Assembly: GCA_965247505.1 (NCBI GenBank)
Contig: OZ252020.1
Coordinates: forward strand, 2,046,001-2,110,000
Direction of reading: 5' to 3'
Source: CAIYRG01 sp965247505
Lineage (GTDB): Bacteria > Pseudomonadota > Alphaproteobacteria > Micropepsales > Micropepsaceae
Length of the DNA: 64,000 nucleotides
Of the stretch, positions 1 through 8,516 are shown one piece after another. Every line of letters begins with the position of its first letter. Position 1 is the first letter of the stretch. The notes under the pieces are model-generated. The model saw only the letters and a program-made list of their open reading frames with translations, ran no database searches and was not told the DNA's origin. The position numbers and the translations under genes were made by a program.

Positions 1-318
1 GGGCAAAAAGCGCGTGTCGATCTTGGTCGTATCGATGGTCTGGAAACCGAAATAGGCCCATTCCTGCGTTGCGATATCGACGATCCGCCGCCGCGCCCAA
101 TGGGTGGGGCCAATGCGGCAGGCGTCCTGGATGGCGCGCATCTCGCCCCGCTCGCCGGCAATTCGTGTCGATGGCGCGATGACGTCGAAAGTCTCGCGTG
201 CGACCCGGTTCAGTCGCTCCTGTGCGCCGAGCGGCGTTGCGTCCAAAGAGATCGCGCCCGCAAACAAGATGCTTGCGATCGATATGGAAAGCTTAGCCAT
301 GGGCGGCGAAAGTCTCAT
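1..318 (-). CDS. Secreted protein of unknown function, C-terminus beyond window edge
   Basis: An open frame runs off the left edge on the minus strand. About 106 residues are visible, with a hydrophobic N-terminal segment (SISIASILFAGAISL) followed by a Gln-Glu region that looks like an exported-protein cleavage zone. The mature part contains RRRIVDIATQEWAYFGF, which resembles the start of DUF2272-type domains, but I do not rely on that. Start codons at 318 and 300 are in the same frame and neither has a strong ribosome site. Function is not assigned. Confidence 0.55.
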   Translation of the reverse strand, partial: MRLSPPMAKLSISIASILFAGAISLDATPLGAQERLNRVARETFDVIAPSTRIAGERGEMRAIQDACRIGPTHWARRRIVDIATQEWAYFGFQTIDTTKIDTRFLP

Positions 319-387
319 CGGGCACTCTTTTATCGCGCAAGCGGTTCCAAACGCCAGCGATGAGACGGAGGCATTGCTCGCAAAACC

Positions 388-1017
388 TTATGCGCTCTGT
401 GGCGCAACCACATTTTCCAGCGAATTGGATACGATCCTCGCACCAAGCTCCATTGCCGTTTTCAGAAGCGCCAGGGTGATAACCATGTAAAGGGGATCGC
501 CGAGCGCGAAGGTGACATAGCCGCCAAAAAGAATGGTGAGGTGAACGACGACGGTCCTGCCATAGGGTGTCGCCATGATTTCGTTCGGATATTCATGCCG
601 CCAGCGGCCCGGCAAGAGCCAATACGCAATAAAGAGATAAAGCTGAAAGGCGATGATGAGAGCAAGATTGGTGAGGACGACTGCATTGCCGAACAATGGG
701 TCCGTGGCCAGGCTGGAGAAAAACCCTTGGCTGGTGGCAAGCCGGTTATCGCTTGCAATGCCCCAGATGAGAACGCCATGGACCAGGCTGAACATGCCAT
801 AGTGAAAACAAAAGAAGCCGGTATAGAAAAGCGTTGGCAGAATTTGCCACGGCCCCTTGTTGATCCCGGCAATCAGCATCTTAAAAAAGGTGAAGACGCC
901 CACAATGACGTTCTCCGCCCAGTAGATGAGCAGCAGGAGCAGCGCGCTCCAGCCGAACAGCGCGACGCATGCTACCGGCAAGAGGTTGATCGCCAGCAAG
1001 GGTATGGTTCTTTGCAT
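388..1017 (-). CDS. Polytopic membrane protein, DUF6498-like
   Basis: A 209-residue, very hydrophobic protein with about five to six predicted membrane segments. The early part (LLLLLIYWAENVIVGVFTFF) matches the pattern of the DUF6498 family, where an aromatic-Glu-Asn motif sits in an early helix; function in that family is unknown. I chose ATG at 1017 because GGCGGAG lies just upstream; a GTG at 1044 would add nine residues. It is convergent with nothing obvious and stands alone. Confidence 0.65.
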   Translation of the reverse strand: MQRTIPLLAINLLPVACVALFGWSALLLLLIYWAENVIVGVFTFFKMLIAGINKGPWQILPTLFYTGFFCFHYGMFSLVHGVLIWGIASDNRLATSQGFFSSLATDPLFGNAVVLTNLALIIAFQLYLFIAYWLLPGRWRHEYPNEIMATPYGRTVVVHLTILFGGYVTFALGDPLYMVITLALLKTAMELGARIVSNSLENVVAPQSA

Positions 1018-1210
1018 CACTCCGCCCAGAAAATCTCTGTCCACTTTAGGCGGCCGGCCTTAAAGAACGGTTTTAGCGGCGTAGCACATGTCGAAAAACC
1101 CAATAAAATACGCGCTAATAGGTGATTCTCAAAACCGGTAGCGAGGCGCTCGAAGCATGCAAATCGATAGCGGCGCAATGACATAAGCGAATCGAAATGA
1201 GCGAAATAGA

Positions 1211-1378
1211 ATGAACTCTGTGGCCATCGTGATTTTCCCGGCTGGTCCAAGTCATGCTGAGGCCGCCCAAGTGCAGCATGAATGTCCCGGCTGCGCGCTC
1301 AAGCGCCATGATGCAGATGCCATTCATTGCAAGCATTGCGGCCGGGTTATCCATATCGAGACCGAGGGAATTACTTAG
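1211..1378 (+). CDS. 55-residue zinc-ribbon protein
   Basis: A short frame reads ATG to TAG with a hydrophobic start and then CPGC (residues 25-28) and CKHC (residues 40-43), followed by GRVIHIETEG. Two CxxC knuckles 11 residues apart with a terminal beta-strand-like segment fit a small zinc ribbon of the kind often annotated as a hypothetical zinc-binding protein. No strong Shine-Dalgarno is visible; the start could also be the in-frame GTG at 1220. It precedes the symporter gene by 84 bases. Confidence 0.5.
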   Translation: MNSVAIVIFPAGPSHAEAAQVQHECPGCALKRHDADAIHCKHCGRVIHIETEGIT

Positions 1379-1462
1379 AAAAGCTGTGGCGGTTGCCCGT
1401 CATCTCTCCCGGTCATAAAGTGCAGCCATAGCGTATTAGGCCAATCTAATTCGGGGCAGAAC

Positions 1463-2758
1463 ATGGCATCGACGCGTTTCGATCACCACAAATTAAGCGG
1501 CCGTATTTTGGCTGCCCTTGGCCTTGGTTTGGCTTTTGGGCTCGTGCTGAATGCCGGTATTGCCGATCAGCCTTGGGTCCAGCTTTGGCTCCTCGACGGG
1601 CTCTTTCATGTGGTGGGGGAGGCCTTTGTGCGCTTTCTCAGCATGCTTATTGTCCCGATAGTGTTCGTCTCGTTGGTGGTTGGGGTGTCCTCGCTCAGCA
1701 ACCCCAAAAGTCTCGGGCGTATCAGCGGCATGGCCATTGGGCTTTATATGGTGACGACCGCCATTGCCGTGATATTGGCGTTGAGCGCGGCTCTGATTTT
1801 TCAGCCCGGTGTCGGCGCCAATCCGGGTGCGGCGGTGGCCAGCGAGATCGCAGCGGCGCCGTCTTTCACACAAGTTTTGATAGATATTGTTCCGCGCAAC
1901 CCCGTTGAGGCGATGGCACAGGGCAATATGCTGCCGCTGATTGTTTTCTCTGTTCTGTTGGGACTTGCCATTGCGTTTTCGGGCGAACAGGGAAAGCGTA
2001 TCGCGGCGCTCTTCACCGACCTCAACACGGTCATCATGCGGCTTGTCGGGATTGTGATGACCCTCGCGCCTTATGGCGTCTTTGCGTTGGTCGCCAATAT
2101 GGCGGCGACGACGGGATGGGGCGCCTTCGCGGGCGTATTAAAATATGTCGTTCTGGTCTTTATCGTATTGATGATTCAAGCCTTGGTCGTTTATCCCCTG
2201 CTGCTGCGTACGCTTTCCGGTCTGAACCCGGCCGTTTTTCTTCGCAAGATGCGCGACGCGCTCACCTTTGCCTTCTCGACGGCATCCAGCGGCGCAACCA
2301 TTCCCGTCACCTTGCGCGCGTTGCAAGAACGCGTGGGCGTGAGCAACAAGATCTCGTCTTTCACCATCCCGTTGGGTGCGACAATCAATATGGACGGCAC
2401 TGCGATCATGCAGGGTCTGGCAACCGGATTTATCGCGCAATATTACGGTATCGATCTTTCCATGTCGCAATATCTGATGGTGGTCATGATGGTCATCGTG
2501 GCCTCCGTTGGCGCGGCCGGCGTTCCAGGTGTCGGGCTTATCCTTCTTGCGGGCGTGCTGACGCAAGTGGGACTTCCGGTGGAAGGCATTGCCTTGATCC
2601 TCGGTGTCGACCGGATATTGGATATGACGCGTACGGCAGTGAATGTGTGCGGCGACGGCGTCGTCACAACCATTGTCGCGCGCGCCGAAAACGAATTCGA
2701 TGAATCGATTTTCAACGACCCGGACGCGGGCGGCCAAATGGCGTCGGCACCGGCTTAA
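1463..2758 (+). CDS. Dicarboxylate/amino acid:cation symporter (DAACS family)
   Basis: This 431-residue inner-membrane protein has family length and hallmarks: a serine-rich hairpin (FAFSTASSGATIPVTL, near residue 275), the NMDGTA motif beginning at residue 309, the SVGAAGVPGVGLI re-entrant loop and the DRILDMTRTAVNVCGD motif near the C-terminus, which bind cation and substrate in GltPh/GltP/DctA homologues. It should import acidic amino acids or C4-dicarboxylates with protons or sodium. Substrate cannot be set from sequence alone. A gene for a solute-binding-like protein follows after six bases, so the two are probably cotranscribed. Confidence 0.9.
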   Translation: MASTRFDHHKLSGRILAALGLGLAFGLVLNAGIADQPWVQLWLLDGLFHVVGEAFVRFLSMLIVPIVFVSLVVGVSSLSNPKSLGRISGMAIGLYMVTTAIAVILALSAALIFQPGVGANPGAAVASEIAAAPSFTQVLIDIVPRNPVEAMAQGNMLPLIVFSVLLGLAIAFSGEQGKRIAALFTDLNTVIMRLVGIVMTLAPYGVFALVANMAATTGWGAFAGVLKYVVLVFIVLMIQALVVYPLLLRTLSGLNPAVFLRKMRDALTFAFSTASSGATIPVTLRALQERVGVSNKISSFTIPLGATINMDGTAIMQGLATGFIAQYYGIDLSMSQYLMVVMMVIVASVGAAGVPGVGLILLAGVLTQVGLPVEGIALILGVDRILDMTRTAVNVCGDGVVTTIVARAENEFDESIFNDPDAGGQMASAPA

Positions 2759-2764
2759 ACATTC

Positions 2765-3596
2765 ATGCGGATAGTTGGAATTTTGGCTCTAGTTGTTGCA
2801 GCAAACTTTGCTGCCATGAGCGCGAATGCTGCCGATGATCTGGCGGCGGGTGATTTGGAGTCCGTGCGCGCCGAGCTTGCACCGAGCGGCACTATGCGCG
2901 TTGCCATCGGAATCGGGCCTGCGCCCAGTGGTTTCTATGGGATTGGAGACAGGCAAAGCGGCGAATATCGCGGCGTGACCATCGATCTTGCGAATGCAAT
3001 GGGCGAGAAATTAGGCGTTCCGATATCGTTTATTGCCCATGATCGCTCCAGCGAAATTCAGATGAGCGCGGGCGATGACGTTTGGGATCTTACCTTTATG
3101 CCGGTCGACGATACGCGAAGGGCTATCGTCGATTTCGGCAGTCCCTATCATCTCTTGCAAAGCACTTATCTGGTTGCGCCTTCGTCCTCGATTATGAGCG
3201 TGGCCGAAGCGAACCACGAAGGTTTTCGTATCGCCGGCGTATCGGACACTGCGACCTTCCGTGCCTCCAATGCCGCCTCGCCGCTTGCCAGTCATATTGC
3301 GCTCGACGGTCCCGACGACGCGATAGCGCTCGTGCTGGCAGGCGGCGCCGAGGCGATTGCCTTGGGGCGCGAGTCTTTGCATGGGATTTTGGATAGGATC
3401 CCGGGGGGGGCGTATTTTGGACGATGCCTTTCTCAATTCGACCACTGCGGTTGCGGTCCCGAAGGGAAAGCCCGCGGCTTTGGCCTTCGTTACGTCCTTT
3501 GTCGAGGACGCCAAGGCATCGGGTTTTGTCCGGCAGTCCTTCGACCGCATGGGCCTGGAAAACTCAATTGTCGCACCATTGGGCATGATGCCGTAA
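2765..3596 (+). pseudogene. Periplasmic solute-binding (SBP_bac_3-like) protein, frameshifted
   Basis: A signal peptide (MRIVGILALVVAANFAAMSA) precedes a family 3 solute-binding-type domain: GTMRVAIGIGPAPSGFYG, then RGVTIDLANAMGEKLGVP, then WDLTFMPVDDTRRAIVDFG. The frame is coherent to about residue 213 and then turns into nonsense immediately after a run of eight G at 3403-3410. Removing one G restores RILDDAFLNSTTAVAVPKGK through a stop at 3596, giving 276 residues. It follows the DAACS symporter by six bases. The single-base insertion may be a sequencing or assembly error, a phase-variable tract or a true mutation. Confidence 0.75.
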
Positions 3597-3694
3597 AAGA
3601 AGATCAGTAGAGGCAGCGCGGGCTTGTTGGATTTGTGGCGTAACGCGTCGACAATTCGTTTTTGAAGAATTTTGTGATTTTGGGGAGAGATCAA

Positions 3695-4363
3695 ATGCGT
3701 GTTTGGAAGCTGATACCGGCGATGGCGTTTTTGTTCTACGCGGCTGGCGCGTCGGCTCAGGGCTGGATCGAATATGTCAATACCGATGATCTTTTTGCGG
3801 TGAATTTTCCCGGCGAACCCCGGCTCGAGGAATTCCTCTATGTCTCGGAGTTTAAATCGCCCTTGCCTTCGCGGCGCTATATCGTGGTGGACGCCGTCGG
3901 GCGCTATCAGATGACCGTCATCGACATGCACACCACCGTGCGCCCGCAGGGCCGGCAAGGCGTTGAGCTACGTGGCGCGATGGCTTATGCCGCGACCGAG
4001 CTTCGTCAGACCGGCGAGGTCACCTATGATGCCTATAGCGAGATTCAGGTTATCCCCGGTCACCAATTGCAAATCACGCTACCTGATGGCCGCCGCAATT
4101 TCGTTCAGATGCATTATCACGATCATCGTCTTTACGTCGCCGAAGCTATAGTCCCGGGCAACATGCCGCCGCCGGCGCATTTCCAAGCCTCGGTTTCGAT
4201 CGTCGATGGGCAAGGCGGCGCGGTTCGCTATACCGGTGAGGGCACTTTTTCATTTCCCGATGGGCGACCTGTGCTCAGCATCGGTGGCGAAATCGTGACC
4301 ACCGAAGCTGATGCGCTGGATATCATCAATTCGGGTGCCGCGGTCGGCGGCCAGGAGTTTTAG
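3695..4363 (+). CDS. Secreted protein of unknown function
   Basis: A 222-residue protein with a clear signal peptide (MRVWKLIPAMAFLFYAAGASAQ). The mature part is beta-rich without motifs I recognise. The ATG at 3695 is preceded by GGGGAGA at good spacing; the longer TTG start at 3662 would put residues ahead of the signal peptide and is unlikely. It stands alone between the solute-binding gene and a convergent VOC gene. Function unknown. Confidence 0.65.
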   Translation: MRVWKLIPAMAFLFYAAGASAQGWIEYVNTDDLFAVNFPGEPRLEEFLYVSEFKSPLPSRRYIVVDAVGRYQMTVIDMHTTVRPQGRQGVELRGAMAYAATELRQTGEVTYDAYSEIQVIPGHQLQITLPDGRRNFVQMHYHDHRLYVAEAIVPGNMPPPAHFQASVSIVDGQGGAVRYTGEGTFSFPDGRPVLSIGGEIVTTEADALDIINSGAAVGGQEF

Positions 4364-4372
4364 AAAAGAGCG

Positions 4373-4756
4373 CTACTTGCCGCTGCCATAGGGCCGGGTA
4401 ATGACTTCGAGAAAATGACCGTCGGGGTCCTCGAAATACAATCCCCGTCCGCCATCGTTTTGGTTGATCTTTTGCGCGCCGCGTTTGCCTGGATCGGCCC
4501 AATAAGAAACGTTTCGCTCGGTGATGCGCTGGAACACCTGATCGAATTCTGCTTCGCTGATCAGAAACGCATAATGCTGCGAGGCGATCTCGTCGTCACT
4601 TTCGCCAAAATCCAGTGAGACGCCGTTAGAAGTCTCGATCACCAGAAAATGACCAAAGGGCTTCGGGCTGCCAAGCCCGAGAATCTCGGCGAAGAATTGC
4701 GCCGATTTTTTCTGGTCACGGCACCAGACGATAGTGTGGTTCAGTTCTACGCTCAT
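4373..4756 (-). CDS. VOC-fold (glyoxalase/bleomycin-resistance) protein
   Basis: A 127-residue single-domain protein with the vicinal-oxygen-chelate pattern: LNHTIVWCRDQKKSAQFFAE at the start (metal His at residue 7), central HYAF, and the terminal YFEDPDGHFLEVITRPYG that supplies the last metal Glu. The family includes dioxygenases, lyases and resistance proteins that act as dimers around a divalent metal; substrate is not predictable. It is convergent with the upstream secreted-protein gene, ten bases away. A longer frame reading upstream to 5095 is only an extension antisense or out of frame to the next gene. Confidence 0.85.
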   Translation of the reverse strand: MSVELNHTIVWCRDQKKSAQFFAEILGLGSPKPFGHFLVIETSNGVSLDFGESDDEIASQHYAFLISEAEFDQVFQRITERNVSYWADPGKRGAQKINQNDGGRGLYFEDPDGHFLEVITRPYGSGK

Positions 4757-4796
4757 ATCGCATCTCGCAAAACAAAATCGTTGGCGATAATTCCGC

Positions 4797-5582
4797 TTAA
4801 AAATCCGGCGTTGAGTCCATCGGCATCCCGACCTCGCTGCCGCCCGGGAAGCGGTTATTCTCGGCGCAGTTGATTTCGATATAGGGCAGTCCCGTCGCCG
4901 CATATCCGGCGGTTGCGGACCACGGCGTTGTGAAGGCGCCGGGGTCTTCCACGGTGAAATCGACATGCAAAGTCTCGCCGCCGTCGCGAAGCGAATAGCG
5001 CTCAACGACATGCATCTTGTCGGTGTGTGGCGTGCTGTAAATATCGACCGGCGCCTTGTCGTTAAAGCCGATTGTGTCGACGACCAGCGCATCACCCTCC
5101 CAATGTCCGATGGAATGGCCGTGATAACTCGGCGTTAAATCCTCGGGATGTTTTTGGTTCATATAGATCATGCGTGCACGCATCCCCCACATGTAAGTGA
5201 TCGCCACGACATCTTCGGTCGGCATCACATGGATGACGCCGTTGAGTTGCATGATGTGGGGCACACCCAAAGGGTGGCAGCTTTCTTTAGGCTCTGCCTG
5301 AAAGACATAATTGATGTCGTTTTCGACGCGCTGGCGGATCACTTCGGCGGCCCAAGGCTGCAAGATGGGAGAGTTGTAGTCGCCGCGCCAGCCGATATCG
5401 CCACGCCGCACTTCCGTACCCATGATGGGCCCGGGCCCGGTTTCGGGCTGACCAAAGGGCGTTGTCGCGGTCAAACCATTATCCCAAATGCCGGCAATGG
5501 TTTCGTGTGATCCCGCCTGCGCCAAAGCGGAAGTGCTCGCGCATAAAGTCATAACAACCAATCCGATTTGTTCGATGCGCAT
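4797..5582 (-). CDS. Conserved secreted protein, unknown function (paralogue of 39176-40030)
   Basis: A 261-residue protein with a signal peptide (MRIEQIGLVVMTLCASTSALAQ). The middle carries HSIGHWEGDALVVDTIGFND followed by a THxxxMHVVERY-like stretch; the same pattern (GHYEGGDTLVVDTIGQND, then HSEKIHVIERI) occurs in the protein at 39176-40030. I know this pattern as a widespread uncharacterised secreted family in acidobacteria and proteobacteria. Both end in TPDF. I used the ATG at 5582, which begins the signal peptide; the upstream ATG at 5660 lies before it. Confidence 0.7.
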   Translation of the reverse strand: MRIEQIGLVVMTLCASTSALAQAGSHETIAGIWDNGLTATTPFGQPETGPGPIMGTEVRRGDIGWRGDYNSPILQPWAAEVIRQRVENDINYVFQAEPKESCHPLGVPHIMQLNGVIHVMPTEDVVAITYMWGMRARMIYMNQKHPEDLTPSYHGHSIGHWEGDALVVDTIGFNDKAPVDIYSTPHTDKMHVVERYSLRDGGETLHVDFTVEDPGAFTTPWSATAGYAATGLPYIEINCAENNRFPGGSEVGMPMDSTPDF

Positions 5583-6096
5583 GTGCCGCTTTGTCCGATC
5601 CTTAGTCGGGGATGCCCAACTCCATAAATCTAGCGAATTACACTTAAAATGAAACGCCATTGAAGGCGAGCATTAGCTTGCCGGCCCAACCCCTCGATGC
5701 AACACACGCGTTAAATCGTTGTGCCGGAGTCCAAAACCCCAGCGTCTTGCGGGGCCGTCGGTTGAGCCGGCAGGATTTAACAGGCCTTGAGATTGAATTT
5801 CGGGATTGCAATCAGTTAGCCAGGCCTACTCTCCAATGTTCTGAGTCCAGTTCGTGACGCGTGAGAGCGATGCGTTGTTAACGTCCTCATCACCTTTCAA
5901 GGCGTTGATTGGAAATCGTCCGTTAATTCCTGTGCTGCGCCGAGCCGTGCAGGAACTATCTCGGTTAGGGCGGTAACGCTGTATTCTCCGCAACGACGAG
6001 GCACAGAAGCTATCTCCCTGAGCGATGTCGGCAGATCAAAGAAATATCGCGGTTCGACCCCTACTTTTCTGTGTCAAAATCAACTATAAATCCGTG
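5583..6096. other. Intergenic gap, no gene seen
   Basis: About 510 bases between divergent genes. Short frames exist but none has a ribosome site or family resemblance. The left edge of the G/C-rich four-gene operon lies here, so it is a candidate junction of transferred DNA. I looked for a copy of the tRNA-Ser 3' end from 12490 and did not find one. Confidence 0.5.
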
Positions 6097-8511
6097 ATGA
6101 CTGGTATAAAACTCGCTAGATATCTTATCGGCATTTCTTGTGCCGTTGGCATCCTTTCGGTTGACTCCGTCGCCTTTTCCCAACCCGCGAACCAGGTCGC
6201 GCCGCATCCAGAACAGCAATGGTCCATCGTGCAGAGCTACTGCGTCGGTTGCCACAACACCATCGTTCGCGCCGGCGACATCATGTTCGACCAGCTCACC
6301 GCAGATTCCGTGCCCGAACACCCTGAGATTTTCGAGACCGCTGTGCGCAAATTGCGGGGGCGCCTGATGCCGCCACCAGGCAATCCCCAGCCCTCGCAGC
6401 AGGAAATCGATTCGCTGGTTAGCTGGCTCGAGAGCTCCCTCGACGAGAACAGCGAAGCGCCCGTGGCGGGCCACGTCCCCGTCCAGCGCATGAACCGAAA
6501 CGAGTATGCCAATGCCGTGAAGGATCTCTTGGCTGTGGAGATCGATCCCGAGGAGCACCTGCCGGCCGAGATCGAGGTCGAAGGCTTCAACAACATCGCA
6601 GCGGCGTTGAGCGTGTCACCCGCCTTCCTGGAGCAGTATGTCAGTGCCGCGCGAACGGTCTCGCGCATGGCGGTAGGCGAGCCGGTGCCGCAGGTCGCAA
6701 GCGTCTCTTTCCCGCCACCTGGCGGCGACCAGGAAGGCTATGTGGACGGCATGCCGCTCGGCACGCGGGGCGGCACCAGGTTCGAGCACATTTTCCCGGC
6801 GGACGGTGAGTACCGCATCACTATCACGGACCTTGATTTCGGGCTCTACCCACGGGGGATTGAGAACGAGACTACGGTGATTGTGCTGATCGATCGCGCT
6901 GAAGTCTTCCGCGAAAAGATCGGCGGCGAAGCAGATCGCGCGTTCCTGGATAATTTCCCGGGCGGCGGTGCACCGGCGGGAGCGGAGCTCATGAAGCGCT
7001 TCGCCAACATCCCCGTGCAGGTGACGGCCGGTGTCCGCGAAGTCGTCGTGACTTTCATCGAGCGCTCCCGGGTGGCAACCGACGACCCGATTGCCGGCGG
7101 TTCCCAGTATCCCAATTGGGCTTTCGTCGGGTATTTGCGTCTACCGCGCTTGATTGGGCCCATCGAGGTCGTGGGGCCGTACGCGGCGACAAGCCCCACC
7201 CGCACACCCGGTCGGGAGAAGATATTCATCTGTGAGCCTGAGGTCCCCGAGGATGAGCGCGCCTGCGCCGAGCGCATCACAGCGGATTTCGCCCGGCGTG
7301 CCTTCCGCCGGCCCGTCACTGCGGAAGATGTCGACCGGCTGATGGCCTTCTACGCCGCGGGCTATGAAGGACCCAACGGATTCGACGCCGAGATCGAACT
7401 GATGGTCACCGCAGTGCTAGTGAGCCCGGATTTTCTCTATCGTGGAATCGCCCCACCGCAGGATACACAAGACGCAAAATTCCATGCGCTGAGCGATCTG
7501 GAGCTGGCCTCGCGCTTGTCTTTCTTCTTGTGGAGCCAGGGCCCCGACGATGAGCTACTCGGGCTCGCAAACGCGGGCGAGCTGCGACGTCCCGAAGTGC
7601 TGGACGCCCAGGTGCAGCGTATGTTGGCCGCTCCGCAGGCCGAGACGCTGGCGACTAATTTCGCGCTCCGCTGGCTCAACCTCGATGAGATCGACCGCTT
7701 CGAGTGGGATCGGCGACTCTTCCCCGAATTCAGCCGCGAGCTGCGCGAGGATTTCGCGACCGAGATCGAGCTCTTCCTGCGCAGCATCTTGCTTGAAGAC
7801 AAGAACGTGCAGGAGCTGTTAACGGCCGAGCATACCTTCCTCAATGAAAGGCTGGCGCAGCACTACGGCATCACATCGGTGCGCGGTGCGCAGTTCCGGC
7901 GTGTAATCCTCGAGGACGAGGCCCGCCACGGGCTCCTCGGCAAGGGTGCCGTGCTGTTGGCCACGTCATATGGCAACCGGACTTCGCCGGTGTTGCGCGG
8001 CGCCTGGGTGCTCGACAAGCTCGTCGGCACGCCGCCGTCGCCGCCGCCGCCAGACGTGGAGACGGATCTGACCACGCCGGAGGGCGAGCAGCCGAAGACC
8101 ATTCGTGCGATGCTCGAGGAGCATCGCAGTAATCCGAGCTGTAACATGTGCCACGGCGTGATCGATCCCAACGGGCTGGCGCTGGAGAACTTCACCGTCA
8201 CCGGCCAGTGGCGCGACGTCGATTGGCTCGCCGATGCGCCCATCGACGCGAGCGCGGTCATGGCCGACGGTAGTGCGATCGAGGGACCGGCGGAGCTGCG
8301 CCAAGCCCTGCTGCGCCGCCCCGACCAGTTCGTCCAGGCGCTGACGGAGAAGCTGATGATGTACGCGCTTGGCCGGGAGATCGAATATCATGACATGCCG
8401 CAGGTCCGGACGATCGTGCGCGCAGCGGCCGAGGATGATTACCGGTTATCGTCGATCGTGGCAGGAATTGTATCGAGCGATGCATTCCGCATGCAGGCGT
8501 TGGAGGAGTAA
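6097..8511 (+). CDS. DUF1592-type multidomain protein with two CxxCH heme motifs
   Basis: A roughly 804-residue exported protein. After a signal segment comes CVGCH (residues 49-53), then a DUF1587-like block beginning MNRNEYANAVKDLL, a DUF1595-like block (RRAFRRPVTAEDV), the DUF1592 block (SRLSFFLWSQGPDDELL), a DUF1588-like block (NRTSPVLRGAWVLDKL), a second heme site CNMCH (about residues 682-686) with GVIDPNGLALENF, and a DUF1585-like tail. This is the architecture of planctomycete-type cytochrome proteins of unknown role. I prefer ATG 6097 because it begins the hydrophobic leader; 6025 is also open. First gene of a tight four-gene operon richer in G/C than its surroundings. Confidence 0.85.
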   Translation: MTGIKLARYLIGISCAVGILSVDSVAFSQPANQVAPHPEQQWSIVQSYCVGCHNTIVRAGDIMFDQLTADSVPEHPEIFETAVRKLRGRLMPPPGNPQPSQQEIDSLVSWLESSLDENSEAPVAGHVPVQRMNRNEYANAVKDLLAVEIDPEEHLPAEIEVEGFNNIAAALSVSPAFLEQYVSAARTVSRMAVGEPVPQVASVSFPPPGGDQEGYVDGMPLGTRGGTRFEHIFPADGEYRITITDLDFGLYPRGIENETTVIVLIDRAEVFREKIGGEADRAFLDNFPGGGAPAGAELMKRFANIPVQVTAGVREVVVTFIERSRVATDDPIAGGSQYPNWAFVGYLRLPRLIGPIEVVGPYAATSPTRTPGREKIFICEPEVPEDERACAERITADFARRAFRRPVTAEDVDRLMAFYAAGYEGPNGFDAEIELMVTAVLVSPDFLYRGIAPPQDTQDAKFHALSDLELASRLSFFLWSQGPDDELLGLANAGELRRPEVLDAQVQRMLAAPQAETLATNFALRWLNLDEIDRFEWDRRLFPEFSRELREDFATEIELFLRSILLEDKNVQELLTAEHTFLNERLAQHYGITSVRGAQFRRVILEDEARHGLLGKGAVLLATSYGNRTSPVLRGAWVLDKLVGTPPSPPPPDVETDLTTPEGEQPKTIRAMLEEHRSNPSCNMCHGVIDPNGLALENFTVTGQWRDVDWLADAPIDASAVMADGSAIEGPAELRQALLRRPDQFVQALTEKLMMYALGREIEYHDMPQVRTIVRAAAEDDYRLSSIVAGIVSSDAFRMQALEE

Positions 8512-8516
8512 AGACT

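Noticed and set aside
3011..3958. 315-residue minus-strand frame over the solute-binding gene
   Set aside because: It is antisense to two clear plus-strand genes, and its composition is what a shadow frame of them gives.
6025..6096. Upstream start for the DUF1592 protein
   Set aside because: It would place about 24 hydrophilic residues ahead of the signal segment; ATG 6097 starts directly before it.
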